Source: CAZENU01 sp965222125
GTDB lineage: Bacteria > Chloroflexota > Dehalococcoidia > Lucifugimonadales > CAZENU01
Direction: 5' to 3'
NCBI GenBank assembly: GCA_965222125.1
Contig: CBDCTC010000005.1
Location: 744,001-808,000 of the forward strand
Length of the DNA: 64,000 nt
Both the position numbers and the translations under genes were made by a program. The notes beneath the pieces are model-generated. The model searched no databases. It was not told the DNA's origin and saw only the letters and a program-made list of their open reading frames with translations. Shown here piece after piece: positions 17,338 to 26,716 of the stretch (its first letter is position 1; every line of letters starts with the position of its first letter).

Positions 17338-18215
17338 GATAGGTTACACCTAAACCGGGCACATGGGTAACACATTGTGGGATTGTAAAGGCAATCCCAC
17401 AGGAGGAGGATGTGTTGCCCTGGAAAGAGACGAGCGTCGAATCGGAGCGGTTACAGTTCATTGAGCGCCACTCTGCGGGGGAGGAGACTGTTGCCGAGCT
17501 GTGCGGAAAGTTCGGTATCAGTCGCAAGACCGGCTACAAGCTGATCGGTCGGTATGAGGCCTACGGCGAAGGTGGTCTGCTCGACTTGAGCAGGGCTCCT
17601 CATCACCACCCCAACGCCACACCCACACAAGTAGCTGAGCGCATCGTCGAGGAGAAGCGCGCCCGTCCCACATGGGGCCCGAAAAAGATAGTCGCTAGGC
17701 TGCGTGAGATCGATCCCGACGTGCCCTGGCCGTCCCCCGCCACGGCCAGCGGCATACTGGACCGTGCTGGTCTGGTAAGGCGGCACAAGCGACGACGTAG
17801 GGCTACACGCTGGGGCGAACCCTTTGCCGACGCCCAGCGCCCCAACGACGTCTGGTCCATCGACTTCAAGGGCTGGTTCCGGACCTACGATGGAGTGCGC
17901 ATTGATCCCCTGACGGCCCAGGACGCCATGTCTCGGTACCTGCTGGTGTGCGACGGTCTGCAGCGCCCCACCGGTCCAGAGGTTAAGCGCGTATTGGATC
18001 GGGCTTTCCGAGAGTACGGCCTGCCCCACGCCATCCGCACCGACAACGGGCCGCCCTTCGCTGGTCTGGGGCTGGGAAGCCTCACACCACTGTCCACATG
18101 GTGGGTCAAGCTGGGGATAGTGCCAGAGCGGATCGAGCCCGGACACCCCGAGCAGAACGGGCGTCTGGAGCGGCTTCACCGAACCCTAAAGACCGAGACG
18201 GCTACGCCGCCTAAA
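17338..18215 (+). mobile_element. IS481-family element, copy 1, 3'-truncated
   Basis: The left end carries two similar boxes, ATAGGTTACAC and CATGGGTAACAC, like IS481 transposase-binding sites, then the transposase frame from 17412. The element is cut at CTAAA (18211-18215), where the IS1380 element begins. Its right end is absent from the window. Confidence 0.75.
17412..18215 (+). pseudogene. IS481-family transposase, C-terminus lost
   Basis: TTG start behind AGGAGGAGG. The N-terminal helix-turn-helix (CGKFGISRKTGYKLIGRY) and the integrase core with WSIDFKG, IRTDNGPPF and GHPEQNGRLERLH (the D-D-E residues) are intact. The IS1380 insertion removes the last 75-80 residues seen in copy 2 (the FRHSYNVERPHEALG region). 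A chance frame continues to 18290 in the IS1380 end. Not expected to be active. Confidence 0.85.
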
Positions 18216-19940
18216 GCCGAATCCACCGAAGGAGGGCGTCGGGTCAGTGTCCTGAAGCGGCAAGAGGGTGCTCCTGTGAATCTGGGATAATGGTTTTGAA
18301 ACACGAAACCGACCCCAGAACAAGGAGCACCCAATAGATGCTACCACGCCACCACCCCGACCGCATCCGTATCGCCTTCGACGATCACCGCCTGGTGGCC
18401 AATGCCGGGCTGATCCTTCCGGCCACCCTCGCCCTGCGCCTCGGCCTGCCCCAACTCGTCCAGCAGTGCCTCGACCTGGGCAATGCGCCGGGCCGGGCCA
18501 ACACGGGCGACAAGATGATGACCCTGGTTGCGTCTGCGCTGGCTGGCGGCGACTGTATTGACGACGCCGATGTGTTGCGCACCGGGGGGACAGCCCGCAC
18601 CCTGGGCGGCACGGTCAAGGCGCCCTCCACCCTGGGCACCTTCCTGCGCAGTTTCCGGTGGGGCCATGTCCGCCAACTGGACCGGGTGAGCCGGGAGCTG
18701 CTGGCCCAGGCCTGGGCGGCTGGGGCCGGACCCAGCGACGCACCGTTCACCATCGACCTTGATTCGACGATCTGCGAGACCTACGGACTGGCCAAGGAGG
18801 GCGCCCGCCACCACGGCTATACCGGCAAGCGGGGCTATCACCCGCTGCTGGCCATTGCCGCCGGAACCGGCGACGTGCTGATGGCCCGGCTGCGTGAGGG
18901 CCGCGCCAACACCGCCCGCGGCGCCGCCCACTTCCTGCGGGAAACGGTGGGGCGGGTGCGCTACGGCGGGGCCAGGGGACAACTCACGGTGCGGGCCGAC
19001 AGCGGCTTCTACACCCACGCCCTGGTCGTCGTCTGCCGCAAGCTGGACGTGCGCTTCTCCATCACCATCCGCCAGCACAAAAGCCTGCACAATCTCATCG
19101 AGGCGATACCCGAAGATGCCTGGACGCCGGTTCCCTACTGGATGGACGGCGCCGCCGATGTGGCCGAGATCACCTACACCCCCTTCCAGAGTGAGCCCGA
19201 CGCCGCGCCGGTACGGCTCATCGTGCGGCGGGTGAAGCCCACGCCCGGTTCCCAACTGGCCCTCTTCGCCACCTACAGCTATCACGGCTTCATCACCGAC
19301 CGGGACGGGGAGACCCTGGAACTGGAGGCCGACCACCGCCGCCACGCCGAGATCGAGAATGCCATCCGAGACCTGAAGTACGGCGTCGGACTCAACCATC
19401 TCCCCTCGGGCCGCTTCGCCGCCAACGCCGCCTGGCTGGCGGTCCAGGTGATGGCCCACAACCTGGCCCGCTGGACAGCCCGCATCGGTCTGGGCGAGGG
19501 GGTGGTGACCACCAGGACCCTCCGGCGGCGCTTCTTCTCCCTGGCCGGACGGCTCACCCGCTCGGCCCGCCGCCTCACTTTGCATCTGCCACAGGGCTGG
19601 CCTTGGGAAACCCAGTTCACTCGCGCCCTGGCTCGATTGCGAGCCATTCCACTCCCGACCTGACGGCGCCCGTTTGCCACTGACCCGCCATCAGGCCAAC
19701 TGAACGTCCCCGCCAACTCGCGCCACCCTGGTCCGCGAGCGCCTCTTGCCGCGTCCTCTGTCCTCATCTTGTCCCACAGCGCCCATCGCAGACCGCCATT
19801 GGCGCCCCCAAAAGCGCCTGCAGACCCCCCGCCAACCTCCCGTCTACCCGAATTCGAGCCCGGATCATCGCCCCTGTAACTCCCTCACTCCTCTTCCACT
19901 GTCCTCACGCCGTCCATCCATGTCCATCGGTGGATTCGGG
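18216..19940 (+). mobile_element. IS1380-family insertion sequence, copy 1 (1725 bp)
   Basis: The ends are inverted repeats, GCCGAATCCACCGA at left and the complement of CCCGAATCCACCGA at right. CTAAA stands immediately outside on both sides (18211-18215 and 19941-19945). The left flank is the interior of IS481 copy 1 and the right flank is the left end of IS481 copy 2. The CTAAA pair is therefore not a simple duplication of one target. It is nearly identical, and equal in length, to the copy at 39976-41700. Confidence 0.9.
18338..19663 (+). CDS. IS1380-family transposase
   Basis: 441 residues, DDE transposase (DDE_Tnp_1 type). Catalytic Asp residues are in FTIDLDST and RADSGFYT, and the Glu in HRRHAEIENAIRDLKYG, which is the IS1380 signature region. 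AAGGAG precedes the ATG by 11 nt. The frame is complete and the protein is identical in the second copy, so the element is probably recently active. Confidence 0.95.
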   Translation: MLPRHHPDRIRIAFDDHRLVANAGLILPATLALRLGLPQLVQQCLDLGNAPGRANTGDKMMTLVASALAGGDCIDDADVLRTGGTARTLGGTVKAPSTLGTFLRSFRWGHVRQLDRVSRELLAQAWAAGAGPSDAPFTIDLDSTICETYGLAKEGARHHGYTGKRGYHPLLAIAAGTGDVLMARLREGRANTARGAAHFLRETVGRVRYGGARGQLTVRADSGFYTHALVVVCRKLDVRFSITIRQHKSLHNLIEAIPEDAWTPVPYWMDGAADVAEITYTPFQSEPDAAPVRLIVRRVKPTPGSQLALFATYSYHGFITDRDGETLELEADHRRHAEIENAIRDLKYGVGLNHLPSGRFAANAAWLAVQVMAHNLARWTARIGLGEGVVTTRTLRRRFFSLAGRLTRSARRLTLHLPQGWPWETQFTRALARLRAIPLPT

Positions 19941-21048
19941 CTAAACCGGGCACATGGGTAACACATTGTGGGATTGTAAAGGCAATCCCACAGGAGGAGG
20001 ATGTGTTGCCCTGGAAAGAGACGAGCGTCGAATCGGAGCGGTTACAGTTCATCGAGCGCCACTCTGCGGGGGAGGAGACAGTCGCCGAGCTGTGCGGAAA
20101 GTTCGGTATCAGTCGCAAGACCGGCTACAAGCTGATCGGTCGGTATGAGGCCTACGGCGAAGGTGGTCTGCTCGACTTGAGCAAGGCTCCTCATCACCAC
20201 CCCACCGCCACACCCACACAAGTAGCTGAGCGCATCGTCGAGGAGAAGCGCGCCCGTCCCACATGGGGCCCGAAGAAGATAGTCGCTAGGCTGCGTGAGA
20301 TCGATCCCGACGTGCCCTGGCCGTCCCCCGCCACGGCCAGCGGCATACTGGACCGTGCTGGTCTGGTAAGGCGGCACAAGCGACGACGTAGGGCTACACG
20401 CTGGGGCGAACCCTTTGCCGACGCCCAGCGCCCCAACGACGTCTGGTCCATCGACTTCAAGGGCTGGTTCCGGACCGACGATGGAGTGCGCATTGATCCC
20501 CTGACGGCCAGGACGCCATGTCTCGGTACCTGCTGGTGTGCGACGGTCTGCAGCGCCCCACCGGTCCAGAGGTTAAGCGCGTATTGGATCGGGCTTTCCG
20601 AGAGTACGGCCTGCCCCACGCCATCCGCACCGACAACAGGCCGCCCTTCGCTGGTCTGGGGCTGGGAAGCCTCACACCACTGTCCACATGGTGGGTCAAG
20701 CTGGGGATAGTGCCAGAGCGGATCGAGCCCGGACACCCCGAGCAGAACGGGCGTCTGGAGCGGCTTCACCGAACCCTAAAGACCGAGACGGCTACGCCGC
20801 CTAAAGCCAACCGGAGACGACAGCGTCGGGCTTTCGACCGCTTCAGGCACAGCTACAACGTCGAGAGGCCCCACGAGGCCCTCGGGCAGCGACCGCCCTC
20901 CCGACTCTACACGTCCTCGTTTCGCCCCTATCCCGCACGCATCAGCTCGCCAGAGTACGGAACTGGGGTCACGGTACGAAGCGTCCGCAGCACCGGACAG
21001 ATCAAGTGGAGGGGGCAAATGGTCTACAAGAGACCTCCGGTTCGCTAG
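19941..21048 (+). mobile_element. IS481-family element, copy 2, left end cut by IS1380
   Basis: It begins at CTAAACCGGGCACATGGG, inside the left end as defined by copy 1; the outermost box (ATAGGTTACAC) is replaced by IS1380. It is nearly identical to copy 1 over the shared part and continues to the transposase stop at 21048. No matching right terminal repeat is visible beyond, so the right boundary is uncertain. Confidence 0.7.
20003..21048 (+). pseudogene. IS481-family transposase with -1 frameshift
   Basis: Same protein as copy 1. One C is missing from a CCC run near 20508 (GGCCAGG versus GGCCCAGG in copy 1), which splits the frame into 20003-20710 and 20518-21048. The second catalytic Asp motif reads RTDNRPPF instead of RTDNGPPF. 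Corrected, it would be about 348 residues with the complete C-terminus (NVERPHEALGQRPPS). Confidence 0.85.
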
Positions 21049-21058
21049 ACGACCTCCC

Positions 21059-21904
21059 TCACAGCGTGATGTTCTCCCCTCCCTCTGACTCCCTCCTGCC
21101 AGGGGAGGGCGAACAAAGACGCAGCAGCCGGTCGAGGTTGCCGGCGCAGAGCGCCCGCAGGGTCGATTCGGGCAGGCCGTACCGGTGCAGGTGGTAGAGT
21201 TGCGCCGCCAGAGGCGAGTCCGGGAACCTGGAGCCGAACAGCACGCGCGACTCGCCCGCGATGCCGACCAGCTTGGCCACCCCGTCGGTGCTGACGAAGC
21301 GCGAAATCTCCATGTGCAGGTTCGGCAGAGCCTTCATCAGGGCCAGCGCCCACGGTGCCTGCGGGTACTGTACCTCGGCGAGCACGACGTTCAGGTCCGG
21401 GAAGTCGGACAGCGTGTCGTAGAGCGCCGACGGGTCGAACTCATCCAAGTATCCGAGGACCTGTCCCCGTCTCGGCGACGCGTAGTTGACGGGCAGCCAC
21501 ACCGGCACCCGCGCCGCCGCCGCCCACTCGAACCACTCCCCGACGGCCCACGGCCGCAGCGGATAGCCGTGGAGCGCGGGCAGCATCCGCATCGACGACG
21601 CCCTGCCCGCCCGCATCGCCTCGGCGAAGCGTTGCAGGTCGTCCCACGTCGGGCTGCCGATGAGCTGCGGCACCAGCCTGGGCTCGTCCTTCAGCGCGGC
21701 CTCCAGCCATCGATTCCCGCCGATCGGATCGGTGGCCCCCACCGTCGAGTAGACCAGCGCACGCGCGACGCCGGCGCGGTCCATCTCGCGCAGCGCGTCC
21801 TCCACAGAGTCGAAGAGGACACGTCGGTCGTTTCGGCGTCCGAGCGCCATGTTGGCGTCGAACACCGGGACCGCCGGCCGGAAGTGCAGGTCTACCTCGC
21901 CCAC
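21059..21904 (-). CDS. amidohydrolase-2-like protein, paralog with degenerate metal site
   Basis: 281 residues, a close paralog of the gene at 13963 (shared VFDANMALGRRNDRR, RLVPQLIGSPTWDDL, LPNLHMEISR, VLFGSRFPDS). It too has D-A-N in place of the HxH metal motif. The last 18 or so residues (SPSPGRRESEGGE) are encoded by the REP-like intergenic repeat, so the C-terminus is extended. GTG start. It lies just after the IS481 copy 2 in convergent orientation. Confidence 0.82.
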   Translation of the reverse strand: MGEVDLHFRPAVPVFDANMALGRRNDRRVLFDSVEDALREMDRAGVARALVYSTVGATDPIGGNRWLEAALKDEPRLVPQLIGSPTWDDLQRFAEAMRAGRASSMRMLPALHGYPLRPWAVGEWFEWAAAARVPVWLPVNYASPRRGQVLGYLDEFDPSALYDTLSDFPDLNVVLAEVQYPQAPWALALMKALPNLHMEISRFVSTDGVAKLVGIAGESRVLFGSRFPDSPLAAQLYHLHRYGLPESTLRALCAGNLDRLLRLCSPSPGRRESEGGENITL

Positions 21905-21919
21905 GGCGTGTACCTAGTC
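21871..21919. repeat. duplicated 5'-gene segment, copy 1
   Basis: About 45 bp covering the first ten codons of the amidohydrolase (MGEVDLHFRP) plus its upstream region and the preceding stop. It recurs at 22277-22325, where the frame is lost after those codons. This marks an old tandem duplication. Confidence 0.7.
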
Positions 21920-22033
21920 CGAGATGCCGTCGGTCGCGACGCGGTCCACTTCGTAGCGGGCGTCCTGTTCGGGAATGTCGAAGCCGAAGAGCACCCGGTC
22001 CGCTCTGGCGCCTTCGATTGAGCTCGCTTCCAT
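21914..22033 (-). pseudogene. amidohydrolase-2 C-terminal remnant
   Basis: A 39-codon frame (IEGARADRVLFGFDIPEQDA...) matches the C-terminal metal-site block of the amidohydrolases at 14750 and 15526 (VEGAGADRVLFGTDMPLHDA). It stops at GISD where they continue with DAKRRVLG. The rest of the gene is missing, so it is a relic. Confidence 0.6.
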
Positions 22034-22044
22034 GAGCCTGTCCT

Positions 22045-22275
22045 TCATGCGTCTTCTTCGTTGCGCTCGTTCTCGAAGTCATTCACTACCGGTGTGACTT
22101 CTTCTATGAAGCGCCTCAGCGTTTTCGCCAGCGCACTTGCAAAGGAGTCGTCCAGCGCGCCACGACGCGTTACGAGAATCTCGCGGTTCTCGACTCTCTG
22201 ATCGTCGCATACGTGCAGTCCTTCGAGCCTGCTTTCCAAGTCCTCCATGTCTCTGCCCCAGTATGCAAATCCCAC
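22045..22275 (-). CDS. hypothetical 76-residue protein or C-terminal fragment
   Basis: A small acidic frame with lower GC than its neighbours and a helical C-terminus (SALAKTLRRFIEEVTPVVND). I do not recognise it. It lies between two amidohydrolase remnants and could be the tail of a longer lost gene. No convincing ribosome site. Confidence 0.3.
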   Translation of the reverse strand: MGFAYWGRDMEDLESRLEGLHVCDDQRVENREILVTRRGALDDSFASALAKTLRRFIEEVTPVVNDFENERNEEDA

Positions 22276-22276
22276 A

Positions 22277-22325
22277 TCAGCGGCCGGAAGTGGAGGTCTA
22301 CCTCGCCCACGGCGTGTCCCCTAGT
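22277..22325. repeat. duplicated 5'-gene segment, copy 2
   Basis: Second copy of the segment at 21871-21919. It encodes MGEVDLHFRP on the minus strand from a GTG at 22310 and then diverges, so it is the dead start of another amidohydrolase copy behind the LLM gene. Confidence 0.65.
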
Positions 22326-23427
22326 CGCCGGTCAGGTCCGCGACCTGAGGCAGCACTTCCTCCACGAGCAGGCGCATCGACTTGTACCAGCCCTCCCTGT
22401 CCTCGCTGTTGTCCAGCACCATCCCCAGCAGGACGCCGAAGCCGCCGGCGGCCTCGTACAGGTTGCGGATCTTCCGGGCGACCGTGTCCGGGGAGCCCAC
22501 GAGCCACAGGTGCTCGAGCATGTATTCCAGGTCGATGTCCTCGTTGGCGACGCTCTCGTCGTGCTTCATCCCCGCGACGAGGGGGTACGGGCCGTAGTTG
22601 AACAGCGGGAAGAGATATTCCCCCCAGGCGCGGAACAGCATGCCCTCCCGTGCGGCCCTGATCGCCTCCTCGTCGGTGTCAGCGACCCACACGTCGCGGA
22701 CCAGCCGCCACTCGCTCCGCGACGGCGGCTCCCTGTTGCCCCGCTTTGCGCCCTCGAGCACGGCCTCCCAGTGGCTGGCGATGTAGGCCGGCCCCAGGCC
22801 GAGGCTCATCGGGATGTAGCCGCGCTCCCCCGCGATCTTCAGCGTCTCGGAGCCGGGGCTTGCCGCGGCGACGCCTATGGGCGGATGCGGCTTCTGGAAC
22901 GGCGTCAGGAAGTGCCTCAGGCTCGCCCACTCCCACTCCTTGGGATCGGGCACCGCCGCCTTCCAGTGCTTGGTCTTGTGCTCCTTGGGATCGTCGCCGC
23001 CGGCCCATAGCATGAGCATGATCTCCAGCGCCTCCCGGGTCATCTCCCGGTTCTCCCCGGCGTCGAAGTCGACGTCGAACATGATCGCGTCCGTCTGCAG
23101 ACCGCCCGCCCCTATTCCGACGAGCAGCCTGCCCTGGGAGAGATGGTCCAGGTAGGCTATCCGCAGGGCCAGCTCGGCCGGATGGTGGTACGGGAGCAGG
23201 TGCGCGCCGGCGCCGAGCTTGATGTTCTTGGTGCGCATGAGGGCCTGGGCGATCATCAGGTCGGGCGAGGGTATCGGCTCCCACGGCGCGGTGAAGTGCT
23301 CTCCTATCCACGCCTCCTGGTAGCCCAGCTCGTCGGCCAGGGCGATCACGTCAAGGTCGAACTGGTGCGCGTCGTACAACGGGCGTTCAGGTGGGTGTGA
23401 AGGCATCAGGAACAGCCCTGCTTTCAT
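22321..23427 (-). CDS. LLM class flavin-dependent oxidoreductase
   Basis: 368 residues with the luciferase-like TIM-barrel layout: MKAGLFLMPSHPPE N-terminus, EAWIGEHF, LGAGAHLLPYHHPAELA, GRLLVGIGAGG and GSPDTVARKI. It should use FMNH2 (or F420) to oxygenate a small organic substrate with O2. GAGGTG precedes the ATG by 6 nt; longer in-frame extension upstream is antisense of the next gene. Neighbours (amidohydrolases, CocE) suggest a scavenging pathway; the substrate is unknown. Confidence 0.9.
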   Translation of the reverse strand: MKAGLFLMPSHPPERPLYDAHQFDLDVIALADELGYQEAWIGEHFTAPWEPIPSPDLMIAQALMRTKNIKLGAGAHLLPYHHPAELALRIAYLDHLSQGRLLVGIGAGGLQTDAIMFDVDFDAGENREMTREALEIMLMLWAGGDDPKEHKTKHWKAAVPDPKEWEWASLRHFLTPFQKPHPPIGVAAASPGSETLKIAGERGYIPMSLGLGPAYIASHWEAVLEGAKRGNREPPSRSEWRLVRDVWVADTDEEAIRAAREGMLFRAWGEYLFPLFNYGPYPLVAGMKHDESVANEDIDLEYMLEHLWLVGSPDTVARKIRNLYEAAGGFGVLLGMVLDNSEDREGWYKSMRLLVEEVLPQVADLTGD

Positions 23428-23473
23428 AGCGGCACCTCGCTCACGGCATGGGGTAACAGGAGTTCGTACATGG

Positions 23474-25153
23474 TCATTCCGCTGGGATGACCGGCAGTAC
23501 GACGTGGGAGGGATGGCTACGCGAGTGCTCCACCGTTTGGCGGGCGGCTCTGAGCTCGGCGTCCTTACCGAAGGCGTGTCCCGTGTTGGGGTTGCGGTCG
23601 AACCTGGGGAAGTTCGACGACGATATCTCGATCCGGACCGCGTGGCCCCGCTTGAAAACATTGCCGGTCACGCCAGCCTCGATCTCGTACCGGTAGACCT
23701 GGCCCGCGGTCAGCAGGGTCGGATCGGTGCGGCTCTCGCGGTAGCGGGCGCGCAGGATGCCGTCGCACAGGTTCATTGCGTAGCCGGAGGGGGCCACGTC
23801 GACCAGCTTGACGGTCCAGTCGGTGTCCGGCCCGTCCGTGGCGGCGTACAGGACCGCGGTGATCGGCCCGGTCACCTCCATGTCGCGCTCCAGGGGCGGG
23901 GACGTGTAGCAGAGCACGTCCGCCCGCATCTCGACGTTGCGCTGGTCGTACGGGCCCCAGGGCACGATGTGGCTCGAGCAGCAGTTCGCGCCGCCCATCG
24001 TCTGCACAGGGAACCGCGGATCGTAGACGAAGCGGTCGGCCTGCTCGTCGCCGGGCCCGTTGGTGGACAGCCGGCCGTCACCTCGGACGCTGTTGGCGCC
24101 GCCTCCGGAGTGGAGGTACCACTGCTGCCAGCCCGTCCGGGCCAGCGGCCACTCGTGCTCGTCCCGCCACTCGTTGGCTCCCATGATGAAGAGCCGGAGC
24201 GGAGGCTCGTCGACGATCCCGTTGTCGATGCCCTTCAGCCAGTAGTCGAACCAGCGCGTCTCCATCCCGTCCAGGTCGGCCAGCGACCCCGCCCCGAAGT
24301 CGACGTCGCCGGTCTTGGACGACTCGCTGAGTCCGTGAGGCCACGGGCCGACGATCAGCTTGCTGTGCCGGGCCTCCGGGGTGCCGCCGTGCAGCCTCAG
24401 GCCGTTGAAGTTCTTGAAGCTGTCCGGCGCGTACAGGTCGTACCAGCCGCCCATGTTGAACGCCGGCGCCGCGATCTCGTCCCACCGCCCCTCGACGTCG
24501 ATGGCCTTCCAGTAGTCGTCGTAGGTCGGGTGCTCGATCCAGTCCTTCCAGAAGTCGAGGTCGCGGCCCGCGAGGCGGTCCATCTGTATCATCGGCAGAT
24601 GCCGGAACGCCTCCGTCCAGTCGTGGTACTCGATGCTCTGCCCGGTCCGTCCGTTCGTCCGCATGCCCCACGTTGCGAGGACATTGAGCTGGAACGCCCC
24701 GCCGGGGAAGACCAGGCCGCCGAAGAAGTCGGTGGCGATCACCCTGGGCGCCATGCACGTCAGGTACCGGCTGCGATGCACCGCGCTCTGCCATTGGACC
24801 AGGGCGACGTAGGAGCCGCCCGCCATGCCGATCCTGCCGTTGCTCCACTCCTGCTCGCCGATCCACTCCTGGGTGTCGAACCCGTCGGCGCCGTCGTTGA
24901 CGAACGGGTAGTAGTCGCCGTCCGAGTCCCAGCGCCCGCGGATGTCCTGCACGACGCAGACGTAGCCGGCGTTGGCCAGCGACCGCGCCCTGGAGATCAT
25001 GACGTCCGAGTTATTGCTGTACGGAGTCCGGAACAGCACCGTCGGAAAGGGCCCGGGCGCCCTGGGCCGGTAGATGTCGGACGACAACTCGACCCCGTCC
25101 CTCATGGGCGTCCTGACGTTCAGGTCCATCTCTACGTCGTATTGAGGAGGCAT
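23474..25153 (-). CDS. CocE/NonD family acyl hydrolase (X-Pro dipeptidyl-peptidase type)
   Basis: 559 residues. The N-terminal alpha/beta hydrolase (MRDGVELSSDIYRP, VVQDIRGRWDSDGDYYP, nucleophile Ser in GMAGGSYVAL near residue 123) is followed by the C-terminal jelly-roll domain (PF08530 type, with VEISSSNFPRFDRNPNTG). No signal peptide. Family members cleave esters or amides such as cocaine, glutaryl-cephalosporin or X-Pro peptides. Specificity here is unknown. It is followed by the LLM gene on the same strand. Confidence 0.9.
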   Translation of the reverse strand: MPPQYDVEMDLNVRTPMRDGVELSSDIYRPRAPGPFPTVLFRTPYSNNSDVMISRARSLANAGYVCVVQDIRGRWDSDGDYYPFVNDGADGFDTQEWIGEQEWSNGRIGMAGGSYVALVQWQSAVHRSRYLTCMAPRVIATDFFGGLVFPGGAFQLNVLATWGMRTNGRTGQSIEYHDWTEAFRHLPMIQMDRLAGRDLDFWKDWIEHPTYDDYWKAIDVEGRWDEIAAPAFNMGGWYDLYAPDSFKNFNGLRLHGGTPEARHSKLIVGPWPHGLSESSKTGDVDFGAGSLADLDGMETRWFDYWLKGIDNGIVDEPPLRLFIMGANEWRDEHEWPLARTGWQQWYLHSGGGANSVRGDGRLSTNGPGDEQADRFVYDPRFPVQTMGGANCCSSHIVPWGPYDQRNVEMRADVLCYTSPPLERDMEVTGPITAVLYAATDGPDTDWTVKLVDVAPSGYAMNLCDGILRARYRESRTDPTLLTAGQVYRYEIEAGVTGNVFKRGHAVRIEISSSNFPRFDRNPNTGHAFGKDAELRAARQTVEHSRSHPSHVVLPVIPAE

Positions 25154-25172
25154 ACTTGTCCCTTGTCGAAGT

Positions 25173-25502
25173 CTACTTCGCCGGCATCGTCGAGTTGAAC
25201 TGAAGCGCGAGGTCTACGAAGTCGGCCATACCGTAGTCCGAGGCTACTCCTTCCGGCTCCACGCAGACGAACCCTGTCATCGGCCGGCCGGTGAAGTCCA
25301 TGGGCCGGACGTGGGGGCGGTCCAGCACGTCGTCGTACAGGCCCTTGCCGACGCGGACGATCACCTCGTCGCCGATGATCCCGGCGCACATGTGTCCCCT
25401 GATCATAAAGGCCAGACCGCCGAACATCTTCTTTTCGACGTAGTCCGGCGCCTCGTGTAGCTGCGCCCTGACCCGTTCGGCCAACTCGTCCGAGAACGCC
25501 AT
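25173..25502 (-). CDS. TfoX N-terminal domain protein
   Basis: 109 residues with the TfoX/Sxy N-terminal pattern (KKMFGGLAFMIRGHMCAGI, RVGKGLYDDVL, GFVCVEPEGV). Such single-domain proteins are common outside competence systems, so a competence role is not implied. Start at 25502 with GAGGGG upstream. It lies 19 nt before the CocE-type gene and is probably co-transcribed. Confidence 0.85.
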   Translation of the reverse strand: MAFSDELAERVRAQLHEAPDYVEKKMFGGLAFMIRGHMCAGIIGDEVIVRVGKGLYDDVLDRPHVRPMDFTGRPMTGFVCVEPEGVASDYGMADFVDLALQFNSTMPAK

Positions 25503-25857
25503 CGACGAACCCCTCGCGCGGCGGCGTGAGATGTGCCGCGCGGCGCCAGCGTCTACGGGCTTCAGTCTAGGTGGGCGCCGACCGGCGGTCAAGCACGCGA
25601 GCTGCCGGACGGCCGGGTTAACGTTCCGCGTCAATGCCGACACGCAACCCGTTCACCCCGAGTAGCGCCCTTCGATACACCCAGACGAAGCGTCAGGGCA
25701 CTTAGGGCAGTCGGCAGTGGCGCGTATCGAGAGGCGCACGCAGGGTCCCCCAAACGTGAACATCTGCCAGTCCCCCCGGGGGTGTGGAGATCCACACTGC
25801 TGACGTAACATGTGACAACGTACCCCGACGCGACGCGTCCTGTGTGGAGGAAGACTC

Positions 25858-26607
25858 GTGATCGACTTTGCCAACTCGTACATGACCTGGTTCGGCGCCA
25901 CCGGAGACAGTATTTCAAGGATCGCCGTCGAAGCCGCCTGCACGCTGGTCGACGATACGGGCTCGGAGGACGACTTCTACCTGATTGCCCCATGCCGGGC
26001 GGAGCACACCCACTCCGACGGTCAACTCATCGTCATGCCCAACTACGACTTCCGGGGCATATTCGGCCGGACAGAGTACCGCATACTCCGCAAGCACTGG
26101 GTCAGCAACCCGGACTACCTGGGCAACCCCGGCCTGGACACGACGGGCGGCCGGGTCCAGGACGAGGCGGGGCGACACGCCGACAGGTGGGACGAGGTGA
26201 GGCTCGATATCCGGCGCTTTGACAGCTTCACCGAGCTGGTAGACCAGCAGGCCGTGGTCGACGCGACGCTCGAGAACAGGCCGCTCGTCTCCAGGACGGA
26301 GCTGTCCGACGATGCGTCAGGCGTAAGAGCCATGCTCGAATACCCCGTCAAGACTATTAATGTGTTGAAGAGCCCGGCCAGGTACCAGGTCGACACAGGG
26401 CCGATCATCGTGCCGGACTTCGCCTCGACGGCGGACCTGGCGATTGCGCGGTTCGACCTGGCCCACGTCGTCTACAACCTGTTCGACCGGGGCGAGCTCA
26501 TCCTGCGCAAACCCATTGCCGTAGGCGAGGGCGCCTCCCGCACCAGCGTCACAGACTACTCCCACAGGGTCAAATACACCGGCAGGAACAGCCTGCTGGC
26601 TGCGTAG
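25858..26607 (+). CDS. hypothetical protein
   Basis: 249 residues, unrecognised. No signal peptide or membrane span. The middle looks like two similar alpha+beta halves with aromatic and acidic patches (YRILRKHWVSNPDYLGNPG). GTG start with GGAGGAA 6 nt upstream. About 60-76 nt upstream lies a 7-bp inverted repeat, GTGTGGA-GA-TCCACAC (25782-25797), a candidate operator. The 25503-25857 gap holds nothing else evident. Confidence 0.6.
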   Translation: MIDFANSYMTWFGATGDSISRIAVEAACTLVDDTGSEDDFYLIAPCRAEHTHSDGQLIVMPNYDFRGIFGRTEYRILRKHWVSNPDYLGNPGLDTTGGRVQDEAGRHADRWDEVRLDIRRFDSFTELVDQQAVVDATLENRPLVSRTELSDDASGVRAMLEYPVKTINVLKSPARYQVDTGPIIVPDFASTADLAIARFDLAHVVYNLFDRGELILRKPIAVGEGASRTSVTDYSHRVKYTGRNSLLAA

Positions 26608-26716
26608 CCTGGTACTATCCGCCGGGTCAAAAGAGCAGCCGTCCGGCCCTTCAGGCGCCGACTCACGACGCTGATGCCAGAGGGAGTGACGACGCGCGGA
26701 GCGGGAGTGAAGCCTG

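Noticed and set aside
18341..19585. Long 414-codon frame antisense to the IS1380 transposase (also at 40331-41575)
   Set aside because: High-GC antisense frame; the sense strand has all DDE motifs and a ribosome site.
23504..25198. 564-codon plus-strand frame opposite the CocE-type gene
   Set aside because: Composition is low-complexity antisense; the minus-strand protein has clear catalytic motifs.
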